A stretch of DNA of 64,000 nt, taken from the NCBI GenBank assembly GCA_918026815.1, contig CAKJVC010000012.1, positions 248,001 to 312,000 on the forward strand, read 5' to 3'. Shown one piece after another: positions 11,006 through 24,122 of this stretch. The notes under the pieces were generated by a model. The model was not told the DNA's origin. It saw only the letters and a list, made by a program, of their open reading frames with translations, and made no database searches. Positions within the stretch are counted from its first letter, which is position 1. Every line of letters begins with the position of its first letter. Position numbers and translations under genes: made by a program. This DNA comes from Chalara sp. BL73. Lineage: Eukaryota > Ascomycota > Leotiomycetes > Helotiales.

Positions 11006-13680
11006 TATGAATGGCTGCAAAGTTATACATTCGCAGTACTTGTGCCGCAGTACTGTACAAACGGTGAGATTTCGGATAAAGTAGAGTTGTGACGTCTTAA
11101 CCAACTCCTCGAGAAGAAAACATCAAGGTGGATGAAGGACATCTGTCGTCACTATTAGCGTTGTCAGGCTAAATTGTGCGAGGACTTGAACATCTTCGCC
11201 GACACTGCCTGGAGTGACGATGCTATTATCTGTAGTAGTGCTCTCCCGGTATGTTCACGCTGTTTTCGATGAGGTCCGGTATACTTTCGCTTAAGATAAT
11301 GAGCGAAGAAGAGAGAACCTTGACTAGGCTTGTAGGTTGAATGGCGTATTGTCCGTTAAGGCTGATAACTTTGATATTCGCACTTTGCCAGTAAAGTAGC
11401 TAAAGCGTTGGAAATATTATTTTAATCGATTTAGCCGGGCTTCGTAGAGGTGCATTGCTACGTTTGTTTTTTGCATCAATAATAAAAGCGTATTTGAGAA
11501 TAGCTTTTACAATGGCTACATGATTTTCTTCGTTGAAATTAAGATTGCTGGACTTTCAGTCTTGTCGGTATTATGATGCCAAATAAAGCAGGATTTGTTA
11601 GTAGCTGTATTGGTGTTAAGTTCGGCTCTTTGTAAGAGAAGGAATTGCATTATGACCTCATGCTAGTAGTCAAATGAGCAAAGACAGCACAAAAAACCTG
11701 TATAAACAGTGCTATTTTTCTTGCAAATAAGAATTTGGTGCACAATATTAAAAAGCATTTTTTTACTAGTTATTAATATTTACTATACAACTATATACTG
11801 CGTTTACTTTTACTGATATACAACTTGTTATTGTGATCTTTTATTAGAAACGCTTTAACTGTAACAGTTTGCGAGCTGTAACAATCTGCCTTTTTATTTT
11901 TAAAAAAAAATATACCAAAAAATACCAAGTTTTTAAATAGTGTACTACAATTCGTAAGGGTTCCGTAATAAAAGCATTGTTTTTTAAACTAATCTTTACA
12001 TTTTTCCCTTTTCCCCTGTTCTTTTTGCTTATACTTTACCAACCCCCTAGGATTTTATTACATGACATTCACTGCTCAAGCGTGAGCCTTCCATCATCTT
12101 TTCAACTTGTCTCCGCCGACTGATTCTGATAATGAAGCTTCGCATCCAGGAGACGCTCTCTGTCCTTACAGCAATCAAAAGCACACAGCAGCATCGCCGA
12201 TAGACTATTCATTCTTTTCCGAGGACGCAGCTTCCTCGAAAGCGCATAATACCCAGCTTCACCTCCTCGCACTCCCTCAACGCTTCCAGTATTATCTAGA
12301 AACCAGACCCTTCCGGTCTCACGTAACTCATATTCCATGAGAACATAAAGGAGAGCGTGAGCATTAACCTTCTGAAATCCCAACTCAATACATCCTTCAC
12401 AAAACTTCCAGATACGGAACCGGTTTCTCGAGACGACGAGAAGTGATAAGCCGCTCACAACAGCACTCGTCAACGAGCAGGTAGAATCGAACGGAAGGCT
12501 AATTAACCGCCACCTAATTCCCGAGGATGCATGAACGGAAGCTTGGCTAGCTTTCTAGTGCTTTTATCCTTATGAACTTTACCGGGTAACCAGGCCCAAG
12601 TTCCTCAATGACTGGCACGAGCAGAACGTGGCGAAGGCGCTGTTACGCAACGCACCTGGGGAATCTCTAGGCCTGCAACGGCTAAATCAGGTTGGATTCG
12701 GTATTCTAGATCCTGGCGCCCATGTTGCTGCTTCGCTCGGGGATACAACTTGATGCTCCACGGCCGGCATGCCTCATACCACAAAACCACAGGCATTTCC
12801 ACAAGACGCCTCTTACCAATTTCCATGCGTCGCATCAAACCCCAAGGCTATGAAACATGACACCCTCATCCGCTTCAGCAACGATAAATGCCATGCTTGT
12901 AATTCGCCTAGCAAGTGGACGGCCTAAAGGTTTACCAACCAACTCTGCCTTCTCGAGATTTCCACACCCTCCTAGGCAGTCGAGATCCTGGACTCGACCT
13001 CGGCGCATCTCTTCCCCTACGCTTAGCTAGGACGGACGAACGCGAAGTTCTCGAACAAGGATGGAGACTTGCCTTGGTAGGCGGTGGCATCAGATGAGTT
13101 AGCGCGAGTTCTCTCCGTAGATGGCCCGTCCATAAAAGTGCAGCCGGCCTAGCAAGTTGGTAAATTTCCATTTAGAATGAAGCTGGACCAGAGCACATCT
13201 TCCCTAAATGCCGGGAATGTGCCAGGTTGTTGGGGAAAAGGGTCTCGAACCATTGAAGGGGAAAAAAATTAGCAGAATGTGCTAGGAACAATCCTTTTTA
13301 ATGGATCGCGCAGAGGCAGGTTTTTGAGTGAGGATAAAAAGCCAAAAGTACGTCTTCATCAACAGATGGTTTGGACTAATTAGAACGCTATGACAAAAGA
13401 ACGTTAAAAGAATTCTGCATCCAACTACGAATTTGGCAGGGCAGGAAAAAGTACATCGAATGACTTGCTAATGGGGAAGATCGAGTTGCGAATTCGTTCC
13501 TGCATTAGGTGAGATGCAACCATTTCTAAAACAGTACAAGTGAATCTGCAATAACGTCAATTGAAAGGACTGAATCCGTTGGTGCAAACCAGTGTTGATA
13601 TCATTATAATCTATGCGGCCGCACGCTCATAACCTCCAGTCTAGTGTACAATCCCATGCATCGTCCAGGAACATCGCCAC
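11006..13680. other. Long gene-free stretch, AT-rich centre
   Basis: About 2.7 kb with no supported gene. Roughly 11400-12060 is strongly AT-rich with many TA-rich strings, in sharp contrast to 12100-13200, which is closer to coding composition yet has only short frames on both strands without motifs. The AT block could be a RIP-mutated repeat remnant or simply an AT isochore. No terminal repeats or transposase motifs were found. Confidence 0.5.
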
Positions 13681-15076
13681 CTAATAGTAGTAGTTCTCAT
13701 CTGGTGTACGCCCTCTCATGAACTGTGGCTCACTTCCCCTAACATAGATGTCCTCGTAAAGGATCTGTGGGGTAGCGTCTGGTGGTGACATGGCTTCGGC
13801 TTCTGCGACCTCCTTGTCGATTGCCTCCCGAGCGCTCTTGTCCAAACTCTTGAGCTCCTCCTCGGTTGTGACCTCCCACTCCAACAACTTCTGTTTGAGA
13901 CCTGCGATAGGATCTTGAGTAGAACGCATCCGCTGGATCTCTTCACGGGTACGGTAGGTGGTTCCTGGATCGGACATGGAGTGACCACCATAACGGTAGG
14001 TGACATACTCGAGGACCATTGGACCATTGCCTTCTACAGTGTGGTTTCTACCGTATTGAACGGCAGCCTTGACAGCAAGAACGTCCATTCCATTGACTTT
14101 GAGACCGGGAATGTATTGGCCACGCTTGTAGTAATCTGTAAGGGCGGAGGATCTGTTGGCCGCTGTACCCATACCATATTTGTTGTCTAGCACTTGTCAG
14201 AATAACCCACAATTTTCAATACTTGCCGGACTCACTCTCGCATCCGAAAAGAACTGGTAGTTTCCACAACTTGGCCATGTTGAAAGCCTCAAAGACTTGT
14301 CCCTGGTTGCTAGCCCCATCACCGTATAATGCGACCGTAGTGTTCTTTTGGCCGGTGTATTGTTGAGCGAAAGCGATACCTGCACCTACTGGTACTTGAG
14401 CACCAACGATACCGTTACCTCCATAAAATCCCTTTGCGAACATGTGCATGGATCCTCCCTTTCCGTAGGCGATACCCTCTCGGCGACCTAGCAGTTCTCC
14501 AATGATAGATTTGACAGAGGCTCCACGCATAAGGGCGAAACCGTGGCATCGATAAGCAGTGATAACAGCATCTTCCTTGGTGAGCGAGTGCTCGATTCCA
14601 ACTGCGACGGCTTCTTGACCTGTCGACAAATGGCAGAAACCACGGATCTTTTTCTCCTTGTACAGCCTATCTGCGGCCATTTCCATGCGTCTGCAACAGT
14701 TCAGCAAATATCGTTCCAGACTATCGGGAGACATTACCGCATAGACACCATATCAATGTACATCTGCTTCAACTCTTTTTTTGTGGTCTCGAGAGTGTAT
14801 GGAGGAGGATCGAGCTCGTACGTCTCGAAACTCTCATCGGAGAGGTGTACTGTGAAAGGCTTGTCATCCTCCTGTTTCAGTAAATATGTTAGCAAGCCAT
14901 TGGCATCAATTGAGAGTATGGGATCGATGTTGAGAATCAGCACTTACCCCCGGGACGGAATCCTTGAGTGCGGCACTCGCGGCGTCAGTTGTAACGGTTC
15001 TCTTTACGAGAGCCTGTGAGAAGGCCTGGCTTCGCAAAGGCGCACCGCGGCTTGCCCTCAATGCCTTGGAAAACAT
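13681..15076 (-). CDS. PDA1: Pyruvate dehydrogenase E1 component, alpha subunit
   Basis: Four exons: 15076-14948, 14871-14738, 14690-14236 and 14186-13681, giving 407 residues, the usual length. All three introns have clean borders (GTAAGT, GTAATG and GTGAGT donors) and keep frame. The first 30 or so residues are Arg/Ser/Ala-rich with no acidic residue, as in a mitochondrial targeting peptide. Family motifs are [20 protein letters not shown], the thiamine-diphosphate motif beginning [27 protein letters not shown] (spliced across intron 3), and the phosphorylation-loop region [16 protein letters not shown] with its regulatory serines. With the beta subunit it decarboxylates pyruvate in the mitochondrial matrix complex that makes acetyl-CoA. 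Control by PDH kinase and phosphatase is expected from the conserved loop. The gene stands alone here. Confidence 0.96.
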
Positions 15077-16500
15077 CGTGTGTATATGTCTGAAGGAGTG
15101 ATGTTGAGAATTATTGCTCTGAACAAAGCTTTACCCAACATCTTGAGATTAGGCTTAGTAAGGATTAGCGCGCCAAGGGTGGATGATCCCCGACAACAAA
15201 GGTCCGACTACACCGACCTCAACAGATCTACGGGATGGATGTGGAAGGATTTTATAATATCAGTGGCATTTTCTCAAGCGGAAAAATCAATGGACTTCAC
15301 TGAATTTTCAATGCGGTATACTTGATATATGATTCAAGGCCATAGTTGAACTTTTCAATACCTTGATTCGTCCTTTAGGCTCCGAACCAAGGAATACTCG
15401 CCACAGCCTAAATTGAGATAGAGAGGGTGAGGCGAGAGTGCTAGATATTATTGCAAGAGCCTATAGTAGCGACTTCTGTTCTTAATCGTGATCTGAGATT
15501 GCCGATACTGACTGTGGACTTCACGTTAATTCTGTAGATGTGGAACAAGTATCTAAGGACAATAGATTCTACTCCTAGATTACGAGTAGGTTCAAGGATT
15601 TGGTCCTCCAGCAACTACAAATCTACACAAAGTTATCTATTATCCTACCCATCTATTCCTACCCATCTATTCCTAGCTATCTATTCCTGCCCATCTAATG
15701 TATCCCAGCGCCTCAAAGTATCCGGCAGCGACTCTACTTAGCGAGCCACAAAGGAGGTGGCTCCAAGCTCCTCAAGACAAACCAACCACTTCTGAGCCTG
15801 CTAAAATAGCCTAATAACCTGTATCAGCTCTCCCAAACTGGTGATAAGAACGCTAGAAAGGGTATTAGAATGTCTACTGTGTGTTGGAAGGGTTATTTGT
15901 GCTTCAGAAAATCCGGTTTGCTGTTCGCTTCCTAGGAAAGAAGCCTATCAAATCCTGTGTGAGAAGGCATGGCCTAGATTCCGTTGCGTGTCTCCAGGTC
16001 TCTGTAGATAGGGACCATCTGCTCTCACAGCCTTTTCTAACACGCAGAGTTGCAAACAAGGCTCTCTGGTTCAGACGTCACTAGTCCGAAACCTGAACGT
16101 ACACTAGTCACCTTCAGAATCAATTCACTCCTATCAATAGCATTATGATTCAATCTCATATATTTCACTATCCATCATCCCGATCTCCACCAAAAACAAC
16201 GCTGATGCCATTCCGAATTCCCTATGCTACGCCATACTGCGCCCCATATGCCCCATATAATACTCTTCAAAGAGACTTTCCATTTATCAATCCACCGGTC
16301 TTAATGCACTCAGAGCCATGCTGGTTTAGCTTCAATTCCCCAAAGAAAACGCCGAAGATGCAAAATTCAAAGATGTTGCTAGTGGACGTAATAGCATGTA
16401 AGCCCTGGCTGCAGACATAGAAGTCGCCTCTCAATCTTCTAAAGGATGGGTTTAGCAAAGCAATGGGTCTCGAATTAGGTGATCTCTTGGTGTCATCTCC
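15077..16500. other. Intergenic stretch with minisatellite
   Basis: About 1.4 kb between the PDH E1 alpha promoter and the 3' end of the F-box/WD40 gene. It contains a short tandem repeat at 15641-15695 and otherwise only short open frames without motifs. Confidence 0.5.
15641..15695. repeat. 14-bp minisatellite, about 4 copies
   Basis: The unit TATTCCTACCCATC occurs three times in tandem (one copy changed to TATTCCTAGCTATC, the last to TATTCCTGCCCATC), preceded by a 13-bp copy TATCCTACCCATC. It lies in intergenic DNA upstream of the PDH E1 alpha gene. Confidence 0.85.
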
Positions 16501-18761
16501 TTAATCATCGTCGTGAAAAAATGTCGGGCCCGTTGCATGTGGAGGTGCGGTGGAAGGCGCTACATCAGCCATGTCAATATCATCTTGAGAACATGATACT
16601 TCGTGCCTCGAGATATCAGTCATTTGCTGATCACCCTTCGTGTTCGTACGGTATTCAGCAGCGCTGAGCGGCCTGGATGGCCGCTGCCCTGCACCTTCAA
16701 GCAAACGTTGTGCTGTAGTGGGTTCTCTCTCTGGCAGAAGATCCTCAGGCGGAGAGAATGACCACACCTCCATGATCGTTCGGCTAGATCGGCTTGCCAT
16801 GACGACACACTTCTCTTCCTCAAACGCGACCCTCCAAACAGCCTCAGCTGGCGCTGACAATTCACGGACAAGTTGCCCGGTTTTTAAGTCCCAAACCTTT
16901 ACTCTACCGTCACTGCCTCCGCTCACAACTCGAGTATCATCGAACTGTAAGCTAGTTACGCTGTTGTCATGAGCAGCTAACCTATGGATAGGCGCCATCT
17001 TCTCCAATGACCATACTCGGACTGAACCATCAGAGCCGCCGGTGACAAGCGTGTTACCGCGCATTTGAAGCTGTCCAACTAGTGAAGTATGCCCCTGAAG
17101 AATAGCTTGACAAGTTCTATAATTTGTTAGTAGACTTCACTAAAGCTCGAAAACTTATGCTCACCCATTATTTGGGTCCCATATCCTGACACTGGTATCT
17201 AAACTGCCTGTTGCTATTCGGTGACCATCAAATGCAATGGCGTAAATTTGAGAAAAGTGGCCAGTGAGAGTCCGTAAACACCTTCCCTCAGAAATACTCC
17301 ACACTCTGGCGGTTGTATCATAGCTTCCAGAGACCACGATATCTCCCTTTATCTCTAAACATCTTACACTGGCTTGATGGCCAACGAGCACATTCTTGCA
17401 TAGTCCAGTCTTGATATCCCAGACTCTCAAGGTCGTATCTCGAGACCCAGAAATGGCTGTATTCGCATCTGACATCTTCAAACATCGCACGGTGGACGTA
17501 TGCCCGCGTAAAGTGTGTATGCTTTCTCTGTAGATTTATTAGCGTGTTTTTTCTCCATGTTTTTGCCAATTCACCCACCCCGTGGACATATCCCAGACCC
17601 GAACATCACGATCACATCCTCCACTAACGAGAATATCGTCCCAAGGAACCATAGCCCAAACTCCCATGACATGACCCTGCAAGGTTTTCTGTTGGTTTCC
17701 GTCTGTGTTGAATACATGGATCTTCGCATTATCCAGAGCCACTACAATGTATTTAGAAGTGAGATAGAGACTGGTTACAACGCCGGGATCCTGGGTGATG
17801 TGCCTGGCAATATTCTGTCCACCATGTTTCCAAGCAGTTTCTACCAAGTATCTCTGCTTGAAATGTGATTTGTATGACCGGATTTTTGGTCTCCTTATAG
17901 CGTGCGAACTCATGGTGCTGTCAAAGCTTCTGGAATTCCCTGGTGTATAAGACGAGGTTGCGGCACTACCTGTAAATGCATGCACAGCCATACTTGTGTC
18001 CATCGTCCCATCGAAATAGGTAGATAGTACGGGATTTGGTGGTGGGCGAAATGTGGACATCGGAGGCGTGGTTATATGTGCCTCAGAGAGTCTTCTGCCG
18101 TAATCATGCTTTGCGCATAGCTTCATCCATGTCACATCATCCTGTAGTAGGTCTCGCCACCTTTTGGAGACCTGGGAGGCTCGTGCAAGTACTTTGGGAT
18201 CGTCGATGCAAGAGAGGATCTAAAAAAACAGTGTCAGTTCACAGTATACATATCGAGAAGGATGGATTTTACCCTTAGGCACAGCTCATTTGGTAGGCAT
18301 ACAAATGGATCCTTTTTAAGAAGAGGATCCACGTATTGCCGCACAAAGCTCAACTGCTGACTAGTACATAGATTCAAAATATCCCCTAACATTCGTGTTC
18401 GTTGCGAATGAGAGCTCTGTTTGAAATAATGCCTCATCTGGGAGAGAAACAGATCCTCTTCATCTCCCGCATCACTCCAATCTGGCCGCAATTGTTCCGG
18501 CCCAGGACTTGCGGCTGGAGTAGGGGGTGGAGGTGGATCATGACTTGATTGTGTAGGAGAGTCTGGGTCAGCGGAAGGCGTGGTCATATTAGGTGTGGGA
18601 GGTCCCCGCGGCCTTGTCTGGCCTATCTTCTCAACTCGCTGCGGCATTCGAACATTGCCAGTACTTGTGTTGAGCGTCAAGGTTGCTTTGGTGGGGGAAT
18701 CTGGATCCAGGACCATGGAGGCTCTCCGTTCGGTCAGGCTAAGGGGACGATATTCGTTCAT
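16501..18761 (-). CDS. Cdc4/Fbw7-type F-box/WD40 protein (SCF substrate receptor)
   Basis: Four exons: 18761-18273, 18219-17579, 17527-17165 and 17116-16501, giving 702 residues. All junctions keep frame, with donors GTAAAA, GTGGGT and GTGAGC. The order is a Ser/Thr/Pro-rich N-terminus, an F-box at about 150-200 spanning intron 1 (CLPNELCLR joined to ILSCIDDP), a linker with HFKQRYLVETAWKHGG, then WD40 repeats from about 300 to 610. Seven or eight W-D/VWS-type blades can be counted, for example VSGGCDRDVRVWDMSTG and ISGSRDTTLRVWDI. The tail is acidic. Cdc4/Pop1/Fbw7 proteins bind phosphodegrons and bring cyclins and CDK inhibitors to the SCF ubiquitin ligase. Orthology to Cdc4 rather than to Met30/sconB is judged from the pre-WD linker and is moderately sure. 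Confidence 0.88.
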
Positions 18762-20282
18762 CGTTCTTGCTTGTGCCGAACAATTGTGGTTGCTCTCGCC
18801 GGTGCGTTGTTGGTAATTATTCCCTGGTCGTAGTCACGCAATAATGTAACTGTTCCGGCACAATCAAAAGGACGAAGTTCAGGAGAACTCTGGTGATAGC
18901 CAAGCTGCGGACCACTCAACGCCTTTACATATATAAATAGTATTAGAGTAGATTTGAAGCAGGTAAGGTTATGCGAGCAGCAGAGAGGTGGATGGTATAG
19001 AGAAGACAGAGAGACGACAGTCGTACAGGTCAATCCGTAGGAGACATGGAGGTTAAAACGACGGATGAATAATTAAGGTGGCATGCAAGCAATAGTAAAG
19101 CACAGATATGTCGTTAGTGATCGTTAAAGATATTGTTTCGTTTCGAATTCCTCGCAGTGTCTTTCCCTAATATCGGTTTTCGCAATACTGGAACGAGTCG
19201 TTAGAGGTGATGAGAGTTGAGGTGCAGTCGGGCTGGGGACGTTTTGGTCTGGTCTGATGCGGTTGCGCTTGGGTAACGACGCCCAGTGGACTTTTACAGG
19301 GTTTGCTGGCGTTTAGAGGCTGCACGCAATTCTAAGCCCAAGCCATTTGCCTAACGAAAATAAGGATCGAGAGGATGGGTGCGCAAGAGAGGCTCAGGCT
19401 GAGGGCTCAGGGCTCAGGCTTATTAGCCTAAGAACGAGATGAACAAATTATGCATTATCTGACGTTTCGCATCGTCGTAGAGAAAAAAATAAAGATGCAA
19501 AAATTTTCAAGTACAAGCGGTGAGATGTCTATCTAATTGCCCTTTACGCCGTCCATTCTCCCCTACAACCGCAAATTCTCCTTTCTTCAGTTGAACCTAC
19601 ACCGCAATTAACATGCTGAAGCTGGCCCCTCTTTCTTCGACGAAACAAAATAGACGAGTTTCAAGGTTTACTCGGCCCTCCAAGCAATTCAAGCTTACAC
19701 CTGACATGCAGGGGGCGACGGGATTCTGTAACAGCGGGACCTGCGCCTCCCCAGCACTGATCAGTTTGTGCACAGCTCCAGCTTCCTCTTTAAAGAACCA
19801 TTCTCGTGCTTTGAAATACCTCTCGAAACGCTCGTAACAGGCTGCTCCGGCTTGGGTGAAAGAGAAAAACGTGATTCTAAAGTAGATCCGGGCCGCCTGA
19901 TACATCAAATTGCCTGTTTGGATGCGTAACATTCGCTGGAAATGCCCAGCTAGGAAATTTTGCAAGCAATTGCTCTAAATAGCAACTGAAGCTGCATTAC
20001 TCAAACCAAGCGTAGCTCAGCTTTCAGAATTTATTCCGTTTATTTGTCAAATTGGACATCTGTCGTATACCTGCGAAAATGGTGCATAAATGCGGTGGAG
20101 AAAACCACGCTACTGTTCAGCGGATACGGCCGCTGAGTTGATGCCTCGAAGGAGACGAAAACAGAACTGCGAACACTTTTTGGAGATATTTACAAGTACC
20201 GAGTCCACTATGACGCCATCTATGTCTTACAATATGATACAATAATTTTGAAAAACGCCTATCTCATACATTTCGTCGTAAA
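18762..20282. other. Intergenic stretch
   Basis: About 1.5 kb between the F-box/WD40 promoter and the 3' end of the zinc transporter. A small run of imperfect CTCAGG repeats lies at 19391-19420. The 122-codon minus-strand frame at 19597-19965 has no motif and lies antisense to a 74-codon frame of equal quality. Neither is called. Confidence 0.5.
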
Positions 20283-21632
20283 TCAATGGTGATGGCCATA
20301 TTGTGTGAGTAAAGGGATCAACATCCCACACACAGCCGCAATGGTATCTCTTACCTGCGGTTTGCTTTGCTTTCTCTGAGAAGCAGTCCCATCGGTATAT
20401 CCGTTGGTTGAGTGCTCATTGTGCCCGGAGTCGTCTTGCATTGCATGCATTGCAACATATCTATATCTTGATTAGTATGCACCCGAATGTTGTGAGGAAG
20501 TCACATACAGGAATGTGCCAGCTGAGAATAATAGCAGCATGCCAGTCCACCATTGGCCAGCAGGACCTTCCATGTGCTTCCCGCCTAGTAGGCCAACAAG
20601 AAGCCATGTACTGAGGGCTCCAAACGGTGATGCTAAGCTGAAGACGATCAGATGGCCACGTGCAGCACGTTTTGATAGTCCCTGTTTCAAAAGCACAGAT
20701 GTCAAACCAAATGCTGCTGGAGCTTTATGTACCATGATAGCGAGGAAAATGATGAATCCTAGGCTTTTATCTGAGCTTGACGCTGAGGCTCCCATGGCAA
20801 TGCCATCCGCGAAAGCATGAATCACAAGCCCAATCGTCGTCGCTAAGCTTCTAGTTTGCTTTGGAGAGGGTGTGAGCGATTGAAGAAAGCTTTCTGACTC
20901 AATATCGTCATTCGATGGGATTGAAGAATGAAGCCCTTGTGAAAGGTTGTCTAGGGATATATGTCGCGGTGCAGGCGCGGATTGAAAGTTTTCTGACGCA
21001 TGTCTTGGAAGCTTGTCTATGAGGAACATAAGGATAAAGCCCAAAATGAGTGATAGTCCGATGTAGAAAGTCGGCGGTTCCTGTTCATGATGATCTGCCT
21101 CGTTCTCAGTTGGTGGTGCTGCTGGCTCAACCTTATCCTTTTCTCCTTCTGCGTCTTTGGGTGGTGGTGTCGCTGGGTCTTCCCTTACAAATATGGTGGT
21201 CTTATGCCCTTCGACCTTACTTGTAAAGCCAAGTGCTTCCACACTCCTTTCTGCTACTTCACTTCCAGCGTGTGATTCGAGTTTGACTAGTTCAACAATA
21301 GCATTCACCCTGCTTGAGGGCCATTGTACTTCCGCTGCATGTACACGGGCTCGTAAACTCCTTCCTGCATGTGAGTGTCCGCCAGTATCAGCAGAATATA
21401 CTGCCTCAATCCCTTCTGGTATAATGACAATCAGAGAAGTCCCAACCAAAACACCCATCCCAATAGTTGATATAAGTCGCAATTGCGATGACGACAGGGT
21501 CATTGACAATGGCAGTGCTCCGGCAAGAAAACAACTTCGATCTATGTTAGCACAGCGGCACATACATGCCAGTTGTACGACTTACGATAATGCCATCACC
21601 ACGCTCACCACAACTAAAATGATCAAACCCAT
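20283..21632 (-). CDS. ZIP-family zinc transporter, ZIP9-like
   Basis: Three exons: 21632-21586, 21534-20509 and 20460-20283, giving 416 residues. Intron 1 uses an AAG acceptor (GATCGAAG), the only one that keeps the family reading: the N-terminus then becomes MGLIILVVVSVVMALSCFLA. Membrane segments follow at about 1-20 and 30-55 (ISTIGMGVLVGTSLIVIIPEG, with the ZIP E-G motif). After a long variable, acidic/His loop come segments at about 185-205, then the metal-site helix GLVIHAFADGIAMGAS and the next helix with MVHKAPAAFGL, and two more to the C-terminus. The tail has several His residues and ends in GHHH. This matches SLC39A9 (Golgi/secretory zinc transport). The location is inferred from family. 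Confidence 0.9.
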
Positions 21633-22214
21633 TGTGACCCCTTAGTTCAATGTGCCAACCAGTACTACTTTGCAGTATTTGAGGTGTCGTCACCGGTTCA
21701 TTGCGTTGTCTCTCTAGTATATGCGGTTCAACTTCGTCTCTACGGTGCTCAGAACGGCTATATCCAAGGCAATCATGTGTATACTTTACCTGCCAGGTCA
21801 ATCTGAGAACAGATTAATTAACACCACAAGGCTGAAAGGGATGTGCTTGGCATCGGCATGGACGCCAACCTGAACTTTGATATAACCACGCGATTGTTCG
21901 TTAAGAAACGTAAGTACAATGGTTCATTTACACGAGGGAACTTCTTAGTGTTTAGTGTATAGGAAGATTACATCTGGAATAAGAATTTGGATCTTTTTTT
22001 ACAGTGTCTAGCGGATAATCCCAAGTAAAGGAAGCTGCTGTCAAAAGGCTTTCCGAGTTTTCAGGAGCTTTTCTATCAACTTCCGTGTATCCCTAGCGAT
22101 TACCACTTCAACTCCGAACGCGTCCAGGCTACGCGCTACCACTGCGTTCGAGACGTCCTCAAGTTCGTAGAATTTTGAATCCTCTTTTCCAGATCGAAAG
22201 CTTAACAATACACA
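21633..22214. other. Divergent intergenic region, zinc transporter / HAT1
   Basis: About 580 bp between two divergent ATGs. No coding signal was seen on either strand beyond an 84-codon frame that overlaps the transporter exon 1. It must hold both 5' UTRs and promoters. Confidence 0.5.
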
Positions 22215-24122
22215 ATGGCCGACGCATTAGCGGACTGTAGGTATATTTTCTCCTCATATACTCTCCCTATAACACCAGGCGCAAACTCACATCTTAAGCA
22301 TCCAAAATGAGCCTGGATATGCGCGAAATCAGCGACATCTTCGGGCGTAACCGTGCATCTCCCTGATGCCACAAGAGCAATACTGACACCGGGTTTAGGG
22401 TCGACGGATTCCAATACGGCAGTCAATATTTCTCTTGTTCAACCTAGCGCTGAAGCAGGCGCGAGTACCGTTACGGCACTGCATACTTTCAATCCAAAAT
22501 GGACTTACCCAATCTTTGGCGAGGAGGAGCGCATCTTTGGATACAATGGGTTGAAAATAAACTTAAAGTTTAACTCAAGTGATATGCGCCCAGGGCTACA
22601 AATCACCTACACCAAGAAATTCAAAGCTGTGGGAGATACCGAGCCAACGGATCTGAAGGCTGCGCTGGAGGAATTTCTACCAAAGGCTGCCTTTGAGAAG
22701 ACATCTGTGTTTGAGGCCGCAATTTCGGATCCCTCCCTAGCAGATTTGACACCACCAGGAGAATTGTGGCAGAGCCTTGAGATTGAAAATCAAAAGTACG
22801 AGATTTGGAAAGGCTGTTTGGCAGATCTTGCTGTGCGACAAATGATCAAACGGTTGCAAATTTTGGTTCCGCTATTTATTGAAGGAGGCACATTGCTTCT
22901 CCCGCCTGGCCAGGACGAAGATGAGGAGACATTGCAACGTTGGACGGCATTCTTCTTATAGTAAGTTATCAGCCGGGAGTCTCTGCCCATTGTAAGGTAT
23001 CCACCACATTCACTAACCTTAAATCAAGCAAAAAGAACGCTGCTGCCATTGACTCAAATGTTTCACCCTATAACTTCATGGGATACTGCACGGTTTACAG
23101 GTACTATCTTCCCACAGGGAGTGTAGAAAGGACCAAAAACTTGACTGGCAAACCTGCCGAACCATCAAACGCAGAAATATTTCCTACAGAACTCGCCCTG
23201 TCAAGTTTTCCATGTCGGTCAAGGATATCTCAATTTGTCATCTTGCCGCCATTTCAGGGAGGAGGCTTCGGTTCGCGCCTTTATAAATCTATCTTCGAGT
23301 TCTACTATAAAGAGAAGCAGTAAGTTAATTTTACTCCCCAGTTCTACAGAATGCGGACTACTTGTATTTCCTTGTCATGGCGACGGAATGATGCAGCATA
23401 AGAAGAACATCTGCTGATCGTCAATCTGTACAGGACGGTCGAGATCACTTTAGAAGACCCCAACGAAGCATTTGATGATATGAGAGACATAAACGATCTA
23501 GCCTTCCTACGGACAATACCCGAATTCACCTCGATCCGCGTAAATACAAAAGCTTCCATACCCCGAGGCAAGAGGCCTTCTCCGAATGACATCGTGAATC
23601 TGGAAAGTCTTGAGAAGTTTCGCCTCAAGGTCAAGATTGCCCCAAGGCAGTTTTACCGGCTTGTTGAAATGCAGCTTTTATCTTTGATTCCTACAGATAT
23701 CCGGCAATCTTTGATATTAGAGAGGCCAAAAGGCCCGGTGACAGATCGCAAAGCTAGTAAGTTTATCTAGAGTTCACAATTATGGGGATAAAACTCTGAC
23801 CTGTCATTTTACAGAGGAATATGAATATCACTTGTGGCAGATTCTAGTGAAGAAGCGGCTTTATCGGCATAATAAGCAGGCATTAGCGCAGCTAGACCGA
23901 ACTGAGCGAATTGATAAAGTTGACCAAGCTCTGGGTGCCGTTGAGGCTGATTATGCTCGACTTCTTTTGAGCTTTGATGAGCGATCGAAGCCAAAAGTGC
24001 CAGCAACGAATGGGAAAAGACCAAGGACAAAACCGAGATCGCTTGATGCTCCTATTGAGGAAGATTCTGAGGAGGACGAGGAAGTTGATGAGCCGTCTTC
24101 GAAGAAGGTCAAATTCACCTAG
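22215..24122 (+). CDS. HAT1: Histone acetyltransferase type B catalytic subunit
   Basis: Five exons: 22215-22236, 22399-22960, 23029-23319, 23434-23756 and 23815-24122, giving 501 residues. Exon 1 is only 22 bp. It joins MADALAD to WSTDSNTAVNISLVQPS, which restores the conserved N-terminus and fixes a 162-bp first intron (GTAGGT..TTTAG). Conserved HAT1 text follows: TYPIFGEEERIFGYNGLKI, FKAVGDTEPTDL and YEIWKGCLADLAV. The GNAT acetyl-CoA loop ILPPFQGGGFGSRLY is around residue 270. The C-terminus is acidic and ends in KKVKFT, a likely nuclear-localisation signal. HAT1 acetylates newly made histone H4 at Lys5/Lys12 together with an RbAp46/Hat2 partner. Length and exon pattern fit fungal orthologues. 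Confidence 0.94.

Noticed and set aside
13681..15019. Plus-strand frames of 91 and 158 codons over the PDH gene
   Set aside because: Antisense shadows of a clearly conserved gene.
19597..19965. 122-codon minus-strand frame
   Set aside because: No motif, no splice partner, and an equally good antisense frame covers the same bases.
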